A DNA stretch of 64,000 nt, from assembly GCF_030490285.1 (NCBI RefSeq), contig NZ_CP129884.1, forward strand, positions 2,852,001 through 2,916,000, read 5' to 3'. A program made the position numbers and the translations under genes. The DNA is from Methylomonas montana. GTDB taxonomy: Bacteria > Pseudomonadota > Gammaproteobacteria > Methylococcales > Methylomonadaceae. This document shows, piece by piece, positions 34,656 through 43,721 of this stretch (position 1 is the first letter of the stretch; the number at the start of each line of letters is the position of its first letter). The notes below the pieces were generated by a model that had not been told where the DNA came from, searched no databases, and was given only the letters and a program-made list of their open reading frames with translations.

Positions 34656-35399
34656 TTAAGCTAACGCAGAATTCGCCGACTTGCGTTTTTTTACGCCAAG
34701 CAAGCCCATCAAGCCGATCAAAAACGACCATGCGGCGGCCGGCAACGGCACCGGAGCGGGCTGCAAGGCAGCGTTAATCGTCACATCGGCATAAAAGGTT
34801 CTCGCCTCCCCTTGCGCGAGCGCAAAGCTGTAAGTGATAGCACTTTTATCGCTAGCGATCGCAATGGCGGGATCGTAAGCCTCGACATTTAACAAACCGT
34901 TGTTAAAAAACGCATTGGCCAATAAAGCATCGCCATCCGAAAAATCAATGACCACATCGCTATCGGCCTCGCCTTGGATAAGCGTTTGCATCGTGTAACT
35001 AAGCGTTAATGCTACTTGTTGATCTTGGGAACTTTGATTTAAAAAATCCAGTTGATACCAACCGATATGCTGTGAACTGAAACTGCCCGCCGTCGCATAA
35101 CCACTCACCGCAAATGTATGCGCGGCATCCAGACCAAGAGCGGGAATCGCTATCGCATTATCCGGAGCCGGTAATATCTCGCCGATACTGCCGGGGGCTT
35201 GAAAGATATAGGAATAGCCGGGATCGGCCGGCGCGTATGCGCTTGCGACCGTGACAGCATTTGCCGCGCTGCCAAGGCTGAACGAAATGGTGGCCTGGCT
35301 ATTGAACGAACTGCTCGCCTGCGCATGCCCGCCAACCGCCAGCCAAATTAATGCCGCCAGACCGGTCAGTCTTGCATGATTGTTACTGTTTTTTTTCAT
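34656..35399 (-). CDS. VPLPA-CTERM sorted extracellular protein
   Basis: A 247-residue secreted protein. An N-terminal signal peptide ends AQAS (about residue 29). The middle is beta-rich with no known domain. The C-terminus has the sorting signature PAPVPLPAAAWSFLIGLMGLLG followed by KKRK: a VPLPA motif, a membrane helix and a basic end, processed by exosortase. The role is probably in the cell surface or exopolymer matrix. No exosortase gene lies in this window. Confidence 0.85.
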   Translation of the reverse strand: MKKNSNNHARLTGLAALIWLAVGGHAQASSSFNSQATISFSLGSAANAVTVASAYAPADPGYSYIFQAPGSIGEILPAPDNAIAIPALGLDAAHTFAVSGYATAGSFSSQHIGWYQLDFLNQSSQDQQVALTLSYTMQTLIQGEADSDVVIDFSDGDALLANAFFNNGLLNVEAYDPAIAIASDKSAITYSFALAQGEARTFYADVTINAALQPAPVPLPAAAWSFLIGLMGLLGVKKRKSANSALA

Positions 35400-35478
35400 A
35401 TCTAAATCCTAGCGTCACCATGCCATCGCCAGGCCGGCAGGTTTGCCGGCTTGGCGATGGCTGGCATAATTGATTAAG

Positions 35479-37782
35479 TTAAGGGGCCTGCAAATAATTT
35501 TCGAACGGCAGAATCGGGCTTTGCGCACCATTAGCACCCACCGCCGGGATCAGCAGAAAATCTTCGCGAGCCAATTCGGCGTTTAATGGATTGCCTGCCG
35601 TAACCTGGAGATGATCTCCGGCATGGCCATTGGGCACCTTGATTTCCGGATGATCGAAAGGCGCTTTTTCATAACGCACTCTTTCATCGGTAAAGGTCTT
35701 TAACAGCGCAATTAAATCGGCACGCTGCTCGGGTGCATTTGCCAAGGCAATATTGGAAACCAGGGTGTGTCTGTCTACATTATCGTTATTGCCTTTGCGG
35801 GCATAAAACTCAATGACCTGCTCCAAGGTCGACATACTGCCGTTATGCATATAAGGACCGGTAAGCTCGATATTGCGCAAGCTTGGAATTTTAAATGCCG
35901 CTGTTTTAGCAACACCCAGTTTCAACGGCGCCGAACTCAGCGCGTCATTAGCAGCGGCAATTGTCGGAATATTGCCCTTGAGCGCGAAATCGTTAATACA
36001 ATCCTGGTCTCTCAAGGCATTTTCCCTGGAGCCATCCGGCTGAATGCCGTTGGGTGCCGTGAATATCACCAGATTAGTGGTCGTGACGTTTTTAGCGATC
36101 TCGACCAGAAAATCGCAGCTACGCACGGTTTTGACCGCCGTATCCTTAATGTTTGAATAATTGCCCAACAAGTATTGAACGTATTGATCCGAGTAGGACA
36201 AAGGATTACCGAAGTCGTCCAGTCCACCCAAGCCCGGATCGGCAGCCGGATCAGCCACCCCGGTATTGGCAAAGCCAAGATCCATCAGTTTGATCCCGCC
36301 CACCGTGGTATTGCGCGTGACCACACTGACATGCGGACTAATGCCGGCCGCATACGCGCCGGCGTCCGGCCCCAAGGCGTCGGGGCCGAATGGTATCGCC
36401 AAATCGGGACCGTAGAACGCGTTGGGCGTTTCGGTGACTAGCGCACTGTTCAATGCGATCGCTGCGGTCGTCAACACAGGCCCCGAGTGACACAAGTTAC
36501 AGTGATTATTCGTAAATGTTGCCAAACCGTTGTTCAAGGAAGTGATTTCGGCAGCGCTTTTGCCCATGCCCTCCCAGGTCGGCATATGCGTGATGGGGTC
36601 GCGCGGGGTCAAATCGATCGGCGCCTGATCCGATACCAGCGTGCCTTGATACAGTTGCAGCGCGATACCGAAGAACATCGAAAAATTGGCCTCCATCTGA
36701 TTGTAAGGCTCGTGATCCAGCGCCGTCCCAAACGGCCCCGTTGAACTAAACGACCAGAACTTGGGATTGAATGCTCCCATGATCAGGTTTTTATAAGTGG
36801 TATTCAAACCCGGTTTAAGATTACCCTGCGTGCTGAAGCTCAAGGCGCCCAACACGCTGTCTTGGTGATGCACTCGCTGATTTTGCAAGGGCTGGCGCGA
36901 CAACAGCTTTCGACCGATGTCGGGCCATTGCCTGCTGCGGCAAGACATTTCCAGATCACTTAACGCCGGCCCCATGGCCAAAGACGCCAATGCCGCATTT
37001 TCCAATCTCAGCTTCTTTTTAGCCGCCGTTCTGGAGCCGATTTTGACCCAGACGCCGGCATCGGCATCGCGCGCGCCCCAGGGATTGCTACCGTTATAAA
37101 TATTGTTGGCGCGGCCATCCCAAAAATTCCGGTAATTGAAAATAGAATTGACGACTGTCGGCGCGTTTCTCGGCTCAACCCGCCGCGTGCCGGTGCCGTC
37201 GATATGAAATATCGGGTCGGCACTACGTGCGCACTGATCCTGCTCGCCGCTAAATTTCGAAACGCCGCTAAAGTCGCCGCTAAAGGTGCCGGCCGAAGAC
37301 ACCACGTCATCGGTCGAAAAAGCCACGCCGCTGGCCTTGTTCAATGGATCGTTAAAGCGGAAAGTCGGAAAATCGCTGGCTTTTAAGGTGTAATTCGGGC
37401 CGCCGCTATCGACGCTGGAAGGCAGGCGTTCGAACGATTCCGCAGTAGCCGTGCTGCCTTTCAAGCCTGGATTGATTTGATTTTTCACCCGATTGTCCGC
37501 GCCGGCATGGAAATGGCAGGAGCCGCAGGCCATGCCGTCGCTACCGACATTGACATCCCAAAACAAAGCCTTACCCAAAGCGATGGCTTTTTGCTTATCG
37601 ATGACGATAGGATCCGAACCGTCCGTCGCTAAAAAGTTAACCGGCACGTCACCCAAGGTTCCAGCCACATGCGGGATAGGAACGTTTTGTAACGGCATGG
37701 GCTGCGGGCCGTGGGCCACAGCCCATGGCAAACCAAGCAAGCAGCCCGCCACGATCCAGCCAATCTTCATCATCATTCGCAT
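35479..37782 (-). CDS. Large di-heme cytochrome c peroxidase-like protein
   Basis: A 767-residue exported protein of the di-heme peroxidase/MauG superfamily. The start at 37782 has a GAGG ribosome site and gives a signal peptide ending AVAHG. Two heme c sites are present: CGSCH near residue 89 and CNLCH near residue 430. The distal half (PFSGPYMHNGSMSTLEQVIEFYARKG-like context, FKIPSLRNIELTGPYMHNG) is the usual MauG/CcpA end. It is about twice the size of classical bacterial peroxidases, with a long insertion between hemes. Enzymes of this class either reduce H2O2 or oxidise residues of a partner protein; which applies here is unknown. Its neighbour is the PEP-CTERM protein at 38093, and both run leftwards. 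Confidence 0.85.
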   Translation of the reverse strand: MRMMMKIGWIVAGCLLGLPWAVAHGPQPMPLQNVPIPHVAGTLGDVPVNFLATDGSDPIVIDKQKAIALGKALFWDVNVGSDGMACGSCHFHAGADNRVKNQINPGLKGSTATAESFERLPSSVDSGGPNYTLKASDFPTFRFNDPLNKASGVAFSTDDVVSSAGTFSGDFSGVSKFSGEQDQCARSADPIFHIDGTGTRRVEPRNAPTVVNSIFNYRNFWDGRANNIYNGSNPWGARDADAGVWVKIGSRTAAKKKLRLENAALASLAMGPALSDLEMSCRSRQWPDIGRKLLSRQPLQNQRVHHQDSVLGALSFSTQGNLKPGLNTTYKNLIMGAFNPKFWSFSSTGPFGTALDHEPYNQMEANFSMFFGIALQLYQGTLVSDQAPIDLTPRDPITHMPTWEGMGKSAAEITSLNNGLATFTNNHCNLCHSGPVLTTAAIALNSALVTETPNAFYGPDLAIPFGPDALGPDAGAYAAGISPHVSVVTRNTTVGGIKLMDLGFANTGVADPAADPGLGGLDDFGNPLSYSDQYVQYLLGNYSNIKDTAVKTVRSCDFLVEIAKNVTTTNLVIFTAPNGIQPDGSRENALRDQDCINDFALKGNIPTIAAANDALSSAPLKLGVAKTAAFKIPSLRNIELTGPYMHNGSMSTLEQVIEFYARKGNNDNVDRHTLVSNIALANAPEQRADLIALLKTFTDERVRYEKAPFDHPEIKVPNGHAGDHLQVTAGNPLNAELAREDFLLIPAVGANGAQSPILPFENYLQAP

Positions 37783-38092
37783 AATTACCTCGTCAAAATT
37801 CAAACCTATTGGTTTCAACAATCGAAACCTGTATCGCTTCAGCAATAAACAAACCATTTCCACAATAAAAATAAAAAACAGATACTTATAGAAAATCCGA
37901 CGCTGATCTTTCCAGTTAAACCCTAGAGTTAATACGCCATTTGCCACACCCGTATTAAATGGGCATGCAAATCCCGCACATTCAGACCTAAAACAGCCCG
38001 ATAAAACGCTGTCGCACCTCGTGCGCAAAAAAAACGGGGCGGGAACCGACCGGCTCCCACCCCGCTGACCCAACAATAATCGTGTTGTAAAA

Positions 38093-38851
38093 CTAGGCCG
38101 CTAAAGACAGATTTTTCTTTCTTCCGAAAGACAACAATCCCAGCAAGCCGCTGCCAAACATCCACACCGCCGCGGGCACCGGAACAGCGGAAGTTTGTTG
38201 AATCACGACATTGTCGAGCCGCATTTTGTAAGGCAGCCCAGACGTCACGAAAGAATCCGGCTCGCCGATAAAATGAATCCAGAATGCGCTGATGTCTTGA
38301 AAACCGCTATTCAACGCCAGCGTGCCGCTAAAATTGTTCGTGGCGCTGTTCGCGACAGTCTGATACGCCACACGGGTGGCATAGTTGGTACCGTCGCCGC
38401 TGGATAAATTCGCGTTATCCGCCTGGCTAAAACCCAGAATCTCCCAGGACCCGCCGCGTGCATTGCCGGCACTCACGCCCCATGGCGCCGAAAAAGTCAT
38501 TTGTTGCAATGAGAATGCGCTGCCATCGACCGCGCGCATATAAATCCCGGACGAGTCATTGTGATAAGCCACTTCATACAGCGGCGTTACGCCATCCGCC
38601 GCAATGTCGTTAAGCTCCTGATGCAGATGGTTGGTGGGATTGGCGTCGCTAACCACGCCCAGCACAAAACCGGACTCTGCGTAACAGTCCGCGCACACGC
38701 CGGTTGCGGCAATATTGGAATGCCCGCCATAGGCTGCTTGATTCAAGCCATCGAAATTGATAGTCGTGGTGGTTATCGCAGCGGATGCCGCGCCAGAAAC
38801 CGACGCCATGCCGGCAATCAGCAGCGCGCTGATTGTTGTTAATTGTTTCAT
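38093..38851 (-). CDS. PEP-CTERM protein with CADC domain shared with the DUF3570 fusion
   Basis: A 252-residue secreted protein. A signal peptide ends ASAA; the mature domain (about 28-222) starts TTINFDGLNQAAYGG and carries a conserved CADCYAESGF (CxxC) and NPTNHLHQELN. The C-terminus VPVPAAVWMFGSGLLGLL with a basic end is an exosortase sorting signal. The same domain, about three-quarters identical by eye, is inserted in the outer-membrane protein at 39997. It lies upstream of the di-heme protein on the same strand (310-base gap) and may be functionally linked to it. Confidence 0.85.
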   Translation of the reverse strand: MKQLTTISALLIAGMASVSGAASAAITTTTINFDGLNQAAYGGHSNIAATGVCADCYAESGFVLGVVSDANPTNHLHQELNDIAADGVTPLYEVAYHNDSSGIYMRAVDGSAFSLQQMTFSAPWGVSAGNARGGSWEILGFSQADNANLSSGDGTNYATRVAYQTVANSATNNFSGTLALNSGFQDISAFWIHFIGEPDSFVTSGLPYKMRLDNVVIQQTSAVPVPAAVWMFGSGLLGLLSFGRKKNLSLAA

Positions 38852-39304
38852 TTATCCATACTCCTTACTTGGGTTAATTCATTCAAAAAGATATGTTTCG
38901 CCATCAATTCCCTGGTTAATCATTACCAAAGAATCACCAGGCAATTGACCATTCAGCTGTCGCCTACCCCCAGGTTACGCAACTCACTTTGCGCCATTCA
39001 AATAAAGCAATATACGGACCATAATATTTAATCCTTTATCAATCATAATGATGCCCAGCTTGAACCAGCAAAACTAACTCGAAAACTAAGCGGATTAATT
39101 TAACTGTGTTATTTACCGGCCCGCAAATAGCGAATATGCCTCGCGTCTGTCAGCCGGCCGCTCGTTGCAACCGACAAGCCGATCGTCATGCTGCTTGCCC
39201 GTGCCATTCTTCCCTGCCAAAACGTCATCCTAGCCAAAAGTTACGCTGGGCATAATTCGTGCTTGCTGAAGTCATCCAATTCCAAGGCCTTAGCTTTCTA
39301 CATC
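38852..39304. other. Divergent intergenic region (PEP-CTERM gene / thioredoxin operon)
   Basis: About 450 A/T-rich bases between divergent genes of what looks like one functional region. Promoters for both directions must lie here. I see no clear operator, RNA gene or terminator. The thioredoxin frame is open upstream to 39188. Confidence 0.35.
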
Positions 39305-39796
39305 ATGAATAATCCATCGCTTCTTGCATTTTTTTTACTGCTCGGCAATGTTCCGGCAAACGCCGCCGAAGAAGGTCAAACCGCCCCCGCCTGCCCGGCC
39401 ATGCTCTCGGAAACCAAAAAGTCGATTGATCCCAACGCTTACAAAGGCAAGGTCGTCTTGTTGGATTTTTGGGCCACCTGGTGCCCGCCGTGCATTAAGT
39501 CGATGCCTTTTTTCAATGACTTACGCCAGGAGTTTCTGAAAGAAGGTTTTGAAGTGGTGGCAATCAATCTGGACGAAGACAGCGACAGCGTGACTCAGTT
39601 TTTAAGCCAGCACCCGGTTGATTATCCGATCGCGTTCGACCCTCAGGGTGAGTGTCCAAAAATCTATCAGGTCAAAGCGATGCCTTCATCTTATTTGCTG
39701 GATAAATCCGGCACGATCCGAAAAATACATCTCGGCTTTCGGGAAGACGACCAAGCCCGATTAAGAGCGCAAATCATAACCTTGCTTGGCGAGTAA
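39305..39796 (+). CDS. TlpA-like periplasmic thioredoxin
   Basis: A 163-residue redoxin. With the start at 39305 residues 1-19 form a signal peptide ending ANA, so it acts in the periplasm. The active site is WCPPC (near residues 57-61) in the context LLDFWATWCPPCIKSMP, followed by VVAINLDED and the cis-proline KAMPSSYLLD. No ribosome site precedes 39305, so the start is open. It leads the DUF4266-DUF3570 operon, a standard partner arrangement, and could reduce the CxxC of those proteins. Confidence 0.85.
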   Translation: MNNPSLLAFFLLLGNVPANAAEEGQTAPACPAMLSETKKSIDPNAYKGKVVLLDFWATWCPPCIKSMPFFNDLRQEFLKEGFEVVAINLDEDSDSVTQFLSQHPVDYPIAFDPQGECPKIYQVKAMPSSYLLDKSGTIRKIHLGFREDDQARLRAQIITLLGE

Positions 39797-39812
39797 GACC
39801 CAGGGAGTTTCG

Positions 39813-40037
39813 ATGCACCAGTTTAAAGGGATGCTTATGTTTTCAATGTGTTGCGCCGCCCTTGCCATCCAGGGGTGCGCGGGCGTGTCGCCGTGGGAAC
39901 GGGGCAATTTAGCCAAACAAGAAATGGCCATCACCCCAAACCCGAATTTGACGCATTTCCGCGATCATATCTTTACCAGCAAGGAGGCTTCGCAAGGTGG
40001 ACACAGCGGCAGCGGAGGCGGTTGTGGTTGCAACTAA
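39813..40037 (+). CDS. DUF4266 lipoprotein
   Basis: A 74-residue lipoprotein: signal peptide and lipobox IQGC (Cys22), then the family core GVSPWERGNLAKQEMAI and the Gly-rich end GGHSGSGGGCGCN. DUF4266 genes typically sit between a thioredoxin and a DUF3570 barrel gene, as here. The last two Cys (CGC) may bind metal or be redox active. An AGGGAG ribosome site precedes the ATG at 39813. Its 3' end overlaps the DUF3570 gene by 41 bases. Confidence 0.9.
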   Translation: MHQFKGMLMFSMCCAALAIQGCAGVSPWERGNLAKQEMAITPNPNLTHFRDHIFTSKEASQGGHSGSGGGCGCN

Positions 40038-43000
40038 ATCCGAAAGCAGTGCGGCTTTAGCGGCTTTGACATCGGCCGCACTCGGCCTGTCCGGCATTAC
40101 CGCTCACGCAGCGGCACCCATCGCCCAAGCCGAAGCCAATGTTCAATACGGCCATTACCAGGAAAGCGACGACCGCATGCGCGTCGACGTTTATCATGCC
40201 GATGTGACGGTCCCGTTTGCCGACCGACTGGAACTGTCTTTCAGTATCGATCGCGATACCTACAGCGGCGCGACGCCGGCGTTTAGCGTGCCGACCAGCA
40301 TGATCAACCAGCCCAACTATAACGACGGGCGGCTGGGTTCCGTCGATATTGTCTCGGCTGCTTCGCAAGGCATCAGCGCCGGCGGGCTGACTATTTTAGG
40401 CGGGCTCAACACCTTCGAGGAATTTCGGGATATTTACGATCCCGGCAAGACGGCACTGGATGCCGGTATTGCCGAACAAAAATCGTCGGCCTTGACAGCG
40501 TCGCTAAACGATTACACCGCGCAAAATCCGCAACCGCCCGGCAGCCTCACGACGATTACCCCAGAAAACGTCACGATCAACTTCGACGGCATGACTCAGG
40601 CGGCCTACGGTGGACATGCCAATATCGCCGCGAACGGATCGTGCGCAGACTGTTATGCGGAGTCCGGTTTTGTGATGGGTGTGGTCAGCGACGCTAATCC
40701 GACCAACCATCTGCATCAGGAGCTTAATGCCCTTGCCGCGGATGGCGTGACGCCATTGTATGAAGTGGCCTACCACAACGATTCTTCGGGCATCTATATT
40801 CGCCGTACCGACGGCGCGGCGTTCAAATTGGCGGACATGAATTTTTCCGCGCCTTGGGGAATCGCGGCTGGCAACCGGCGGCAAGGAGCCTGGGAAATCC
40901 TGGGCTTTAGTCAAGCCGACAACCCCAATCTGTCCGGCGGCGACGGGACTAACTACGGCTCTAAAATCGCTTACCAACTCGTGAATAATATTGGTGTCGG
41001 CAATGTTGGCACGGATGTTCAAAACGGCACATTAACCCTGAATAGCAGTTTTCAAAACAACGATATCAAGGCGTTTTGGATACATTTTGTCGGCGAGCCG
41101 GATTCATTCATCACGCCTGGATTTCCGTACAAAATGCGGATGGACGACGTCAATTTAATCGTCTACCAAGAAGTGATATCCGGCAATCCCGGCGCGGCAG
41201 CCTGGCAAACGGCGTTCGACGCCTATCGATCCACGCTGGAAAGCGATTTGAACGCCAGCTTTACCCAGCTGCAAGCCGAATTGACCAAACAACTGACCAT
41301 CGCCGCCTACCGAGCGGTTCTTAACCGCGCCACGCCCTCGATGTCGTCTGTCGTGCAGAAATATCAGGAACAACCGCTAGAAACCCGCACTATGCCGACA
41401 TTCAGCGGCAAATATTACTTCGACAATAGCACTTTGGCCTTTTCCGGCGGCAAATCCGAAGAACCCGACTTTCTTTCCGATTTCGGCTCGGTCAATTTCA
41501 GCCGCGAATTCAATAATAAGCTGACGACTTTGTCTATCGGCTATAACACCGCCAGCAACCGAATCACCCGCAGCACCGACAATATCCATAGCGCGGACGG
41601 CGGCCACGTTCACGGACTAAACGATAATTCGCCCAATTATTCGGCCTTGAACGCGAGCAGCACATCGCATGGCGTTAACCTCGGCCTAGCGCAAGTACTG
41701 GGCAAGAACACACTATTTCAATCGACCGCCGGCTACACCAATCAAACCGGCTACTTAAGCAACCCCTATAAATACGTCTACGTTCGTGGGGAAGTCACGC
41801 CGGAAGAATATTACACAATAGAACAAGCCTCTTCGGGCGCCGCTATTGACTGGAACGCCATCACCAAACTGGAAATGGTCGGCCTGGAGTTGTTCCGCGA
41901 GGTCAGGCCGGATCAACGTCAGCAATGGTCTTTTTCCAATCGCCTCAATCAGCACATTCCCGCGCTGGATGCCTCGTTGCATTTCGATTACCGTTTTTAT
42001 ACCGATGACTGGGGTATCAATTCACATACCTTCGAGCTGAAATGGCATCAGTCGCTGCCGCTAGGTTTTACCATCACCCCGAGTTTTAGGTATTACTCGC
42101 AATCTCAAGCCGATTTTTTCGCACCGTATTTCTTAGCGCCGCGCGCCGATGGCCATTATTCCAGCGATTTTCGGCTGGCCGATTTTGGCGCCTTCAGCGG
42201 CGGAATTAACTTCAAAAAACAATTCAATAAGGGCGTCGCACTCGATGCCGGCTTTGAGTATTACACCCGGCAAAGCGACTTGAAACTGGGCGGCGGCAGC
42301 GATAACAGTTATGCCGATTACAGCTATTACATGGTTCACGCCAACCTGAATGTCAATCTGTCCGCGCTGGCATCCCAAGCCGACGACCGGCATGCACAGC
42401 ACATGCACCATCACCAAGGCCCACCCTTACCGGCCGGCGTGATGTTCGGCCACATGATGCACAACCCCGGCGAGTTGATGGTCGGTTACCGATACGCTTA
42501 CACCAACCAGACCGGCGCTATGCAATCGGGAGGCCACGCAGTCAGCGACGCCTCGCTGCTGAACACCGCCTGTGGCGGCTACCAATGCGCGACGCGACCT
42601 AGCGAAATGAGCATGAACATGCACATGCTCGACCTCATGTACGCCCCCACAGATTGGCTGAATTTAATGCTGATGCCGCAAATCATGGACATGAAAATGT
42701 CGCTGTCGGAGGTTCCCGGCGCCACAGCCGCCAACAGCCACGGCGGCGGCCACAGTAGCGGCGGCTTGGGCGATACCCTGATGGCGGCCATGATCAAAGT
42801 GTTCGACGTACCTGGCCATCATCTGCATTTAGGCTTGGGCGTCAGCGTACCGACCGGCAGCACCGAAGTGACGGTTGACGGGCAGGACACGCCGACCAGC
42901 GAATTACAGGATTACGGCATGCAGCTTGGCAGCGGCACTTGGGATTTCAGACCCAGTCTGACCTATACCGGCCAGTTCGAAGGCTGGTCATGGGGCGCGC

Positions 43001-43380
43001 AATTGAGCGGCATTAAACGCATGCAAAATCAAAATCGCGTCGGCTATGCATTGGGCGACGCGTTTACGTCTACCGCATGGGGCAGCTTCAATATTATCAA
43101 TGGCCTGTCCGCTTCCGTTCGCGGCATCTATACCGAACAAGGTGCCATCAAAGGCCAGTTTAATCGAGCACACTCGCTGACATCGAGCGTCGACTACGCC
43201 GGTAATTACGGCGGCCGCTTCTGGGATGTCGGCTTCGGACTAAATGCGGTCCTCCCCGTCGGACCGCTTGCCGGACACCATCTCAGCGTTGAATGGGTAC
43301 AACCAGTCGCGGATGACTTTAACGGCCACCAACTCGAACGGGAAGGCACGCTAAATGCCACCTGGAGTTTCGGCTTTTAA
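39997..43380 (+). CDS. DUF3570 outer-membrane barrel with inserted PEP-CTERM-type domain and second C-terminal barrel
   Basis: A 1127-residue exported protein starting at GTG 39997, 9 bases behind an AAGGAGG inside the DUF4266 gene. The signal sequence lies at about 17-39 (ALAALTSAALGLSGITAHA). Then come: DUF3570 first part (40-185, with YQESDDRMRVDVYHADV and DTYSGATP); an inserted domain (about 186-390) homologous to the neighbouring PEP-CTERM protein, including CADCYAESGF and NHLHQELN; and DUF3570 resumed (about 390-788, with QEQPLETRTMPTFSGKYYFDN). A His/Met-rich linker (HAQHMHHHQG) leads to a second barrel-like part (about 805-1127) with MSMNMHMLDLMYAPTDW, ending in WSFGF as outer-membrane proteins do. 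Standard DUF3570 proteins are near 400 residues. Role unknown; copper-related function is inference. Confidence 0.85.
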   Translation: MDTAAAEAVVVATKSESSAALAALTSAALGLSGITAHAAAPIAQAEANVQYGHYQESDDRMRVDVYHADVTVPFADRLELSFSIDRDTYSGATPAFSVPTSMINQPNYNDGRLGSVDIVSAASQGISAGGLTILGGLNTFEEFRDIYDPGKTALDAGIAEQKSSALTASLNDYTAQNPQPPGSLTTITPENVTINFDGMTQAAYGGHANIAANGSCADCYAESGFVMGVVSDANPTNHLHQELNALAADGVTPLYEVAYHNDSSGIYIRRTDGAAFKLADMNFSAPWGIAAGNRRQGAWEILGFSQADNPNLSGGDGTNYGSKIAYQLVNNIGVGNVGTDVQNGTLTLNSSFQNNDIKAFWIHFVGEPDSFITPGFPYKMRMDDVNLIVYQEVISGNPGAAAWQTAFDAYRSTLESDLNASFTQLQAELTKQLTIAAYRAVLNRATPSMSSVVQKYQEQPLETRTMPTFSGKYYFDNSTLAFSGGKSEEPDFLSDFGSVNFSREFNNKLTTLSIGYNTASNRITRSTDNIHSADGGHVHGLNDNSPNYSALNASSTSHGVNLGLAQVLGKNTLFQSTAGYTNQTGYLSNPYKYVYVRGEVTPEEYYTIEQASSGAAIDWNAITKLEMVGLELFREVRPDQRQQWSFSNRLNQHIPALDASLHFDYRFYTDDWGINSHTFELKWHQSLPLGFTITPSFRYYSQSQADFFAPYFLAPRADGHYSSDFRLADFGAFSGGINFKKQFNKGVALDAGFEYYTRQSDLKLGGGSDNSYADYSYYMVHANLNVNLSALASQADDRHAQHMHHHQGPPLPAGVMFGHMMHNPGELMVGYRYAYTNQTGAMQSGGHAVSDASLLNTACGGYQCATRPSEMSMNMHMLDLMYAPTDWLNLMLMPQIMDMKMSLSEVPGATAANSHGGGHSSGGLGDTLMAAMIKVFDVPGHHLHLGLGVSVPTGSTEVTVDGQDTPTSELQDYGMQLGSGTWDFRPSLTYTGQFEGWSWGAQLSGIKRMQNQNRVGYALGDAFTSTAWGSFNIINGLSASVRGIYTEQGAIKGQFNRAHSLTSSVDYAGNYGGRFWDVGFGLNAVLPVGPLAGHHLSVEWVQPVADDFNGHQLEREGTLNATWSFGF

Positions 43381-43721
43381 ATGCGTCTGAAAGCGAATGG
43401 CAGACTGTTATAGCCGCCGAGAATCAAGGGATTCCACACACCTGATATGGCATATCCCGTATATTTGCTATTAAAAGCCATTAAATCATTAAAATTCAAT
43501 GAGTTATTTATGGCCCAAAAAATGCTTTTAGCAATATGTGCCAGGCCGAAGAGCCTGCACGTTCCACAGAAGAGTTAAAGCCACACTCGTTGTAAAGCGG
43601 GTTCGGAAAGCTTGAAATCTTGCCTCAAGACTGTCAAGCCGCCTCTTCCTGACTTAATCCAGGCCGGCGATCCCGCCCCTAATTACGAACCGGCCGATAA
43701 CCAAGCTTGCGAGGCAAATAC
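43381..43721. other. Intergenic region before PEP-CTERM gene
   Basis: About 340 bases, A/T-rich at first. No credible frame, repeat or T-tailed hairpin was found. It presumably contains the promoter of the following gene. Confidence 0.3.
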
